Position numbers and translations under genes: made by a program | Source of the DNA: Burkholderia sp. SRS-W-2-2016 | GTDB lineage: Bacteria; Pseudomonadota; Gammaproteobacteria; Burkholderiales; Burkholderiaceae | Assembly: GCF_001931485.1 (NCBI RefSeq) | Contig: NZ_MSDV01000074.1 | Span: 62,001-126,000 of the forward strand | DNA: 64,000 nt | Direction of reading: 5' to 3' | Part shown: in pieces, positions 58,678 to 64,000 of the stretch | How the letters are laid out: each line of letters starts with the position of its first letter | Numbering within the stretch: position 1 is the first letter of the stretch | Notes under the pieces: model-generated | The model's database searches: none | What the model was told of the DNA's origin: nothing | What the model saw: only the letters and a program-made list of their open reading frames with translations

Positions 58678-58986
58678 TCACTGATCGGCCGGATTGACCC
58701 ACATCGGATGCTGGCCCGATTGCGACGATCCGCCCATCGACGACCCATATCCCGACGTGTCGCCCTGACCATTTGCCTTCATCTTGGCGACGCGCGCTTC
58801 GGCGGCCTGGATGTCGGCCGGATATTGCGGATCGCGCGCGGTCGCCGGGTTATAGCCGGCCTGTTCGAGTTGCTTCACTTCGTTGATCACTTCCGCGCGC
58901 GTGACCGGCTGCTCCGTTTGCGCGAACGAGATGGCCGGCGCCGCGAACGCGGCCGCCAACGCGACTGCCTGGATGAGCGATTTCAT
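58678..58986 (-). CDS. DUF4148-family periplasmic protein
   Basis: 102-residue exported protein. The signal peptide ends SFAQ (about 22), then QPVTRAEVINEVKQLEQAGY and NPATARDPQYPADIQAAEARVA, the DUF4148 pattern abundant in Burkholderiaceae. The tail is Gly/Ser-rich (TSGYGSSMGGSSQSGQ). Function is unknown; many copies per genome are usual. It has a strong terminator downstream and lies between the ICL/PEPM gene and galM, with a likely promoter of its own. Confidence 0.9.
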   Translation of the reverse strand: MKSLIQAVALAAAFAAPAISFAQTEQPVTRAEVINEVKQLEQAGYNPATARDPQYPADIQAAEARVAKMKANGQGDTSGYGSSMGGSSQSGQHPMWVNPADQ

Positions 58987-59193
58987 AAGTTTTCCCTCCG
59001 AGAGTGTTGGTCCGGGAGCACAGCGGTACCGGCGCCCATTGACCCAGTCTAGAGGGAGGCCTGCCCCTTAGAAAACGGTGGGCACGCTAATTCAGTATTG
59101 CAGCAAACAGCCAGTCGGCATGCTGTAATCCCGCCGCCGCGACTTTCGTAAAGTGCGCATCGTAAAGCGCGCAACGACTCGTTAGCGCAGGCC

Positions 59194-60279
59194 TTAAACC
59201 CCTTCGCGCACGCCGACGCGATAAGCGCTGACCTGCCGGTAAGTCTCGCCGGGCCGCAGGATCACTTCGTCGCGCTCGCTCATATTGACTTCGTTCGGAA
59301 AACCGCCTGTTTCGAGGCACAAACCGGCGTATTGCTGATAACGCGCACCGCCGCGTCCCGCGTTGCCGTTCAGCGCATTGCCGCTGTAAAACTGCAGCCC
59401 GCGTTGATCGGTCAGCACGCGCAGCTCGCGCCCGCTGCCCGGATCGTAAGCACATGCAACTTCACGCACGGGCCGAGCGTTGCCGTCGCTTGTGGCCTCG
59501 GCCGCCGCGCGCAGCACATAGCAATGATCGAAGCCGCCGGCGCGCGCGAGTTGCGCATGCGGCCAGTCGAGCCGGCCGCCAATCGGCGCGCTCTGCCGGA
59601 AGTCGAACGCATTGCCGGCAACCTCGGCGAGCTTGCACGGAATCAGCGACGCATCGACTTCGAAGAAGCGCTCCGCGTCGATCGTCAGCACATGGCCGCG
59701 AATGTCGGTGCCCGCCTGACCGGTCAGATTGAAGTACGGGTGACTGGTCAGATTGAGCGGGGTCGGCGCGTCGGTGATCGCTTCGTATTCGATCGTCAGC
59801 GTGCCGTCGTCGTCGAGCGAATAGCGCACCTGCACGGTCACGTTGCCGGGAAAACCGGCGTCGCCTTCGGGCGACTCCAACCGCATCAGCAACGCGCCGT
59901 CGTCCTCGCTCACATCCCACAGCGCGCGATGAAAACCGACCGTCCCGCCATGCAGCAGGTTCGCGCCTTCGTTGCGATCGAGCGTGTATTCGATGCCGTC
60001 GAGCGCAAAGCGCGCGCCGGCAATCCGGTTCGCCCAGCGACCGATCAGTCCGCCCATATACGTGGTCGCGGCCGCGTATTCGGCGGGCGTGTCGTGACCG
60101 AGCAGGATATCGCCGAGACGCCCCGCGCGATCCGGCGCATGCCACGACACCAGCGTCGCGCCGAGGTCGCTGATCGCGACTTTCATGCCGTGCGCGTTAC
60201 GCAGCGTATAGAGCCGCACGCGATCGCCGCCTTGCAGCGTGCCCCACGACTCGGAAGAAACTTGTGCAATGCTGATCAT
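59194..60279 (-). CDS. galM: Aldose 1-epimerase
   Basis: 361-residue mutarotase that interconverts alpha and beta anomers of aldoses. Conserved segments: GANLLHGGTVGFHRALWDV (about 105), the catalytic His in LTSHPYFNLTGQAG (about 180) and the catalytic Glu in YAGLCLETGGFPNEVN near 320. ATG at 60279 was chosen over a longer in-frame start. It follows xylR by 34 bp on the same strand, so it is part of the D-xylose locus and probably speeds anomer exchange of xylose or arabinose for catabolism. Confidence 0.93.
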   Translation of the reverse strand: MISIAQVSSESWGTLQGGDRVRLYTLRNAHGMKVAISDLGATLVSWHAPDRAGRLGDILLGHDTPAEYAAATTYMGGLIGRWANRIAGARFALDGIEYTLDRNEGANLLHGGTVGFHRALWDVSEDDGALLMRLESPEGDAGFPGNVTVQVRYSLDDDGTLTIEYEAITDAPTPLNLTSHPYFNLTGQAGTDIRGHVLTIDAERFFEVDASLIPCKLAEVAGNAFDFRQSAPIGGRLDWPHAQLARAGGFDHCYVLRAAAEATSDGNARPVREVACAYDPGSGRELRVLTDQRGLQFYSGNALNGNAGRGGARYQQYAGLCLETGGFPNEVNMSERDEVILRPGETYRQVSAYRVGVREGV

Positions 60280-60313
60280 GTGATCCGTGCGAGAGAGAGG
60301 AAAAAGAGCAGGT

Positions 60314-61537
60314 TCAGCCGGCTGCCTTGGCCGGCTTCGCACTCACGCGCTCCTGGTACTCGCGCGGCGTGCAGCCGAGTTCGCGGCGGAACACCGCATA
60401 CATGTATTGCAGCGAAGTGAAGCCGCAACGAACCGCGACTTCCGCGCTCGACGCATCGCGTTTCGCCAGCAGCGACTTCGCGACGTCGAGCTTGTGGCGC
60501 AGGATTTCCTGATGCACGGTGCACTGCCGCTCACGGCGGAAATACTCTTCGAGCGACGAGCGCGACACGCCCACGTAGTCGGCCACCTGTTCGGTGCGGA
60601 TGCCCTGGCACGCGTACTGACGAATGAAGTGGCGCGCGCGCATCACGTACGGGCTCGCCAGCGGCTGATGGCGGGTCGACTCGAGCACGTTGATGCCGAC
60701 CGGCGGCACCAGAATGCGCCGCCCCGGAAAACGCGCGCCGTGCAGCATCTGATGCAGGATGTGCGCGGCGGTGCGGCCCATTTCTTCGGTGCCCTGAATA
60801 ACCGAAGAAAGCGGAATACGCGTCAGCGTACGGGTGAGCGGATCGTTGTCGATGCCGATGATCGCGACTTCCTCCGGCACCGAGATGCCGGCAATCAGAC
60901 AGGCCTGCAGCAGATGCCGCGCGCGCGCATCGGTGACCGCGATGATGCCGACGGGCTTCGGCAGTTGCCGCAGCCAGTTGGTCAATTGTTCGATTGCCTG
61001 ATTCCACGACGGCGCGCTGGTCGACAGGCCGCGATAGATCTCGCTGTCGATCTGCGCGGTACTGCGGCCGTCCTGGCCGCGCAATTCCATGAACGCGAGT
61101 TCGCGCTGCTGCGCCCAGCGGTTTTCCTGCGCCGCCGGCAGGCTGTACAGCGCGAAGTTCGTGAGCCCCGCGCCGATCAGATGCGTGTACGCGAGCGACA
61201 CCAGCTTGCTGTTGTCGGTCGCGATATAGGGTAAATCCGGGGGATATTGCGTCGGGTCCTCGTACGACGAACCGACCGCGACCACCGGCAGCGGACAGCC
61301 GCGCAATGCTTCGTCGACGGCCGGATCGTCGAAGTCCGCGATGATGCCGTCGCCGTCGAAACGCTCGATCCCGGCGAGCCGGCAGCGGAAGTCTTCTTCG
61401 AGGAACAGGTCCCACGCGACCCGCGTCGACAGCAGGTAGTTGCCGATGCCGGTGATGATCTCGCGGTCGTAGACCTTGTTCGCGTTGAACAGCAGCGCGA
61501 TCCGATGGGTCGTCTGGGGTGTGGGCGGACGGGTCAT
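60314..61537 (-). CDS. xylR: Xylose operon regulator XylR-like (AraC family)
   Basis: 407-residue activator with an N-terminal periplasmic-binding-protein-like sugar domain (about 12-285; HRIALLFNANKVYDREIITG at the start) and a C-terminal AraC double helix-turn-helix (about 300-395; VADYVGVSRSSLEEYFRRER and the second AEVAVRCGFTSLQYMYAVFRRELG). This architecture is that of E. coli XylR, which binds D-xylose and activates xylFGH and xylAB. ATG at 61537 is used; a TTG nine bases upstream is the alternative. It is divergent from xylFG, with galM 34 bp downstream. Confidence 0.93.
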   Translation of the reverse strand: MTRPPTPQTTHRIALLFNANKVYDREIITGIGNYLLSTRVAWDLFLEEDFRCRLAGIERFDGDGIIADFDDPAVDEALRGCPLPVVAVGSSYEDPTQYPPDLPYIATDNSKLVSLAYTHLIGAGLTNFALYSLPAAQENRWAQQRELAFMELRGQDGRSTAQIDSEIYRGLSTSAPSWNQAIEQLTNWLRQLPKPVGIIAVTDARARHLLQACLIAGISVPEEVAIIGIDNDPLTRTLTRIPLSSVIQGTEEMGRTAAHILHQMLHGARFPGRRILVPPVGINVLESTRHQPLASPYVMRARHFIRQYACQGIRTEQVADYVGVSRSSLEEYFRRERQCTVHQEILRHKLDVAKSLLAKRDASSAEVAVRCGFTSLQYMYAVFRRELGCTPREYQERVSAKPAKAAG

Positions 61538-62040
61538 GGCGGTCAAGGACGCGTGGCCATAGCGGCCATGCGGCTTCGTCTCCTGTGTCGTGAGTGCCCG
61601 GAAAGCACTCCGTTCTTTTTAAGCGTCTGGTTATTCTAGGCCGCGAAATACGCGGCGGTCATCAACAAACGCGCGGGTGGTAAGAAACATCAAGCGTGCT
61701 GCGCAATTTCGCAATTGCCGGCATTTCGCGCAAGCGGCAGCATGGCGTCACTTCGTCGGCCGGCGGGCCATGTTCGGGGCACCTTCGGCCGATGCCGCGT
61801 TCGCATCGTTCCCAAAGTCTGGCACGCCGTACTATCCGTGCCGCCACCCCGGCGTCCCGCCCACGACCCACCCCGCCGCGGCCCGCGCGGCGCAGCAGCA
61901 CCAGTCTTCCGATAACCATCCGCCGGCCACGTCGACCGCGCGGAGCAGCAAGCTGTCGGCTGTCGTTTGTTCAGGTCCGCGTCTCGCAGCGCGGGCCGAC
62001 ACATCCGGGATTCCGGCTATCACAACACAAGGAGACAGAA
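61538..62040. other. Divergent xylR/xylF regulatory region
   Basis: About 500 bases without a gene. The half next to xylR includes the direct repeats at 61703-61720. The rest is GC-rich, with only a strong AAGGAGACAGAA ribosome site for xylF at its end. XylR presumably acts here on both directions. Clear promoter hexamers were not recognised. Confidence 0.5.
61703..61720. promoter_or_regulatory. Possible XylR-binding direct repeats
   Basis: GCAATTTCGCAATTGC holds two tandem GCAATT units spaced eight bases apart, followed closely by GGCATTTCGCG. AraC-family dimers use direct repeats, so this is a candidate XylR half-site pair, 320 bp from xylF and 170 bp from xylR. Confidence 0.35.
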
Positions 62041-63072
62041 ATGAAAAAATTCGCCATGCGTCGCAACGTACTGAGTTCGCTGGTATGCGGAGCGGTACTC
62101 GCCAGCCTGTCGCTCGCCGCGCCGCTCGCGCACGCGAGCAAGGACCACCCGGAAATCGGCTTCTGTATCGACGATCTGCGCGTCGAGCGCTGGTCGCGCG
62201 ATCGTGACTATTTCGTCGCCGCGGCGGAAAAGCTCGGCGCGAAGGTGTCGGTGCAATCGGCGGACGCGAGTGAAGAGCGCCAGATTTCGCAGATCGAGAA
62301 CCTGATCTCGCGCGGCGTCGACGTGATCGTGATCGTGCCGTTCAACTCGAAGACGCTCGGCAACGTGGTCGCCGAAGCGCGCAAGGCCGGCATCAAGGTG
62401 GTCTCGTATGACCGCCTGATTCTGGATGCGGACATCGACGCGTATATCTCGTTCGACAACGAGAAGGTCGGCGAAATGCAGGCGCAAGGCGTGTACGACG
62501 TGCGTCCGAAAGGCAACTACTTCCTGCTCGGCGGCGCGCCGACCGACAACAACGCGAAGATGCTGCGCCAGGGTCAGCTGAAGGTGCTGCAGCCGGCGAT
62601 CGACAAGGGCGACATCAAGGTGGTCGGCCAACAGTGGGTGCCGGAGTGGAGCGCGTCGACCGCGCTGCGCATCATGGAAGACGCGCTGACCGCGAACAAC
62701 AACAAGATCGACGCGGTCGTCGCGTCGAACGACGGCACCGCCGGCGGCGCGATCCAGGCGCTGGCCGCGCAGAACCTCGCGGGCAAGGTACCGATCTCGG
62801 GTCAGGACGCGGACCTCGCGGCGGTCAAGCGCGTGAAGGCCGGCACCCAGACGATGACGGTCTACAAGCCGCTCAAGCTGATCGCCGGCGAGGCGGCGAA
62901 GCTGTCGGTCGCGCTCGCGAAGGGCGACAAGCCGGGCTTCAACGCGCAGTACGACAACGGCAAGAAGAAGGTCGATACGGTGCTGTTGCAGCCGACCAAG
63001 CTGACCAAGGCCAACATCGACATCGTCGTGAAGGACGGCTTCTACACCGACGCGCAACTGGCGAGCAAATAA
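62041..63072 (+). CDS. xylF: D-xylose ABC transporter, substrate-binding protein
   Basis: 343-residue periplasmic sugar-binding protein. The signal peptide ends AHA|SKDH near residue 33, followed by PEIGFCIDDLRVERWSRDRD; the Rossmann-like lobes contain QSADASEERQISQIENLISR, ILDADIDAYISFDNEKVGEM and ASNDGTAGGAIQALAAQ, all typical of XylF. A strong AAGGAGACAGAA precedes the ATG. It delivers D-xylose to XylGH. It is divergent from xylR and 95 bp upstream of xylG. Confidence 0.96.
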   Translation: MKKFAMRRNVLSSLVCGAVLASLSLAAPLAHASKDHPEIGFCIDDLRVERWSRDRDYFVAAAEKLGAKVSVQSADASEERQISQIENLISRGVDVIVIVPFNSKTLGNVVAEARKAGIKVVSYDRLILDADIDAYISFDNEKVGEMQAQGVYDVRPKGNYFLLGGAPTDNNAKMLRQGQLKVLQPAIDKGDIKVVGQQWVPEWSASTALRIMEDALTANNNKIDAVVASNDGTAGGAIQALAAQNLAGKVPISGQDADLAAVKRVKAGTQTMTVYKPLKLIAGEAAKLSVALAKGDKPGFNAQYDNGKKKVDTVLLQPTKLTKANIDIVVKDGFYTDAQLASK

Positions 63073-63167
63073 GACCGCAGACGGGCATGGCGTGACACGT
63101 ACGCTTCCGGGCTTCACGCCCGGGAGCGTGCCGGCGCACCCGCCCACCTTGCAGCGAGGCAGAGCGA

Positions 63168-64000
63168 ATGACGCAACCTCTTCTGACGATGCGCGGCATC
63201 GTCAAAGCTTTTTCCGGCGTGAAAGCGCTCGACGGCATCGACCTGACGGTCCGGCCGGGCGAGTGCGTGGGCCTGTGCGGCGAAAACGGCGCGGGCAAAT
63301 CGACGCTGATGAAAGTCCTCTCGGGCGTGTATCCGCACGGTACCTGGGATGGCGAAATAACCTGGGAAGGCGAGCCGTTGAAGGCCGCCAGCGTGCGCGA
63401 CACCGAACGCGCCGGGATCATCATCATCCACCAGGAACTGATGCTGGTGCCGGAGCTGTCGGTTGCGGAGAACATCTTTCTCGGCAACGAAATCACGCTG
63501 CCGGGCGGCCGCATGAACTACGCGGCGATGTATCAGCGCGCCGACGAACTGCTGCGCGAACTCGGCATCAGCGGGATCAATGCCGCGCAGCCGGTGATGA
63601 ACTACGGCGGCGGCCATCAGCAGTTGATCGAAATCGCCAAGGCGCTGAACAAGCGCGCGAAGCTATTGATTCTGGACGAACCGTCGTCGTCGCTGACCGC
63701 CTCGGAGATCGCGATTCTGCTCGACATCGTGCGCGATCTGAAGCGGCGCGGGATTGCCTGCGTGTACATCTCGCACAAGCTCGACGAAGTCGCGGCCGTA
63801 TGCGACACGATCAGCGTGATTCGCGACGGCCGGCATGTGGCGACCGAACCGATGCACGCGCTGACCACCGACCGCATCATCGCGCTGATGGTGGGCCGCG
63901 AGATCAAGAACCTGTTCCCGCGCGAGCCGCATCCAATTGGTGACGTGATCTTCGAAGCGCGTAACGTGACCTGTTTCGACGTCACCAATCCGCGCCGCAA
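63168..64000 (+). CDS. xylG: D-xylose ABC transporter ATPase (truncated by the window edge)
   Basis: At least 277 residues of a double-ABC sugar ATPase. First domain: Walker A GENGAGKST (about 39-47), the XylG-type signature NYGGGHQQLIEIAKAL in place of LSGGQ, and Walker B LLILDEPSSSLT. QELMLVPELSVAENIFLG is the Q-loop region. The second ABC domain (from about 255, DVIFEARNVTCFDV) has just begun when the sequence ends. ATG at 63168 follows a weak GAGGCAGAG. xylH should follow outside the window. Confidence 0.94.
   Translation, partial: MTQPLLTMRGIVKAFSGVKALDGIDLTVRPGECVGLCGENGAGKSTLMKVLSGVYPHGTWDGEITWEGEPLKAASVRDTERAGIIIIHQELMLVPELSVAENIFLGNEITLPGGRMNYAAMYQRADELLRELGISGINAAQPVMNYGGGHQQLIEIAKALNKRAKLLILDEPSSSLTASEIAILLDIVRDLKRRGIACVYISHKLDEVAAVCDTISVIRDGRHVATEPMHALTTDRIIALMVGREIKNLFPREPHPIGDVIFEARNVTCFDVTNPRR

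Overview
The window is high-GC DNA with dense coding and codon and gene content typical of Burkholderiaceae, most likely Paraburkholderia or Burkholderia. The main pointers are three OmpC-type beta-proteobacterial porins with QSS-LYG mature N-termini, DUF3563, DUF4148 and BPSS1780-type proteins, an RpoD of about 796 residues with a long basic N-terminal extension, and protocatechuate genes with a PcaQ-type regulator. It reads as ordinary chromosome: there is no phage, integrase or CRISPR array, and only one solitary transposase fragment.

Layout. 1-3800: truncated sulfatase gene, MarR regulator, divergent MFS transporter and a porin, with one palindrome type shared by the two promoter regions. 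3.9-7.8 kb: a VOC protein, then modE facing modCBA. 7.9-10.5 kb: PAP2 protein, a PHB-depolymerase-like hydrolase behind a PhaR-like palindrome, and a DUF3563 microprotein. 10.7-16.4 kb: a leftward block of tspO/phrB, ohr/ohrR, a BPSS1780-type membrane protein, thrB and DUF2782. 16.6-20.4 kb: AMP nucleosidase, a Ser/Thr-rich protein of unknown role and a split chromate-transporter pair. 20.6-27.4 kb: LOG-family gene back to back with polA (start codons one base apart), NDH-2, an exported dienelactone-hydrolase-like protein and a sulfurtransferase. 27.6-33.2 kb: a Rieske oxygenase facing xseB-ispA-dxs-folE2. 33.4-41.5 kb: tsaD, an HI0933-family flavoprotein and the macromolecular-synthesis cluster rpsU-yqeY-dnaG-rpoD, followed by an unusual CAU tRNA.

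41.8-46.4 kb: a sparse, partly AT-rich stretch with two doubtful small ORFs, orphan terminators, two convergent porins and the transposase remnant. 46.4-50.5 kb: Crp/Fnr regulator divergent from an acyl-CoA synthetase, a LysE exporter and a short H-NS-like gene. 50.7-58.5 kb: catabolic block with pcaHG and divergent pcaQ, hpd, a LysR gene divergent from a DUF1338 (2-oxoadipate dioxygenase-type) gene, an XRE-cupin regulator and an isocitrate lyase/PEP-mutase family enzyme. 58.7-64 kb: DUF4148 protein, then a D-xylose locus (galM, xylR, xylF and truncated xylG).

I found no large undescribed system. The most unusual element is the tRNA-like gene after rpoD: a Met/Ile2-type CAU anticodon loop in a cloverleaf with a 15-nt class II-like variable arm and an apparently swapped 8:14 pair. 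Other points worth checking are the operator shared by the MarR locus and the sulfatase, the overlap of a PcaQ-type box with the pcaQ start codon, the 20-bp palindrome in front of the Crp/Fnr gene, the one-base gap between LOG and polA starts, and the Ser/Thr-rich protein with interlocked inverted repeats upstream. All calls come from reading the sequence; no database search was run.
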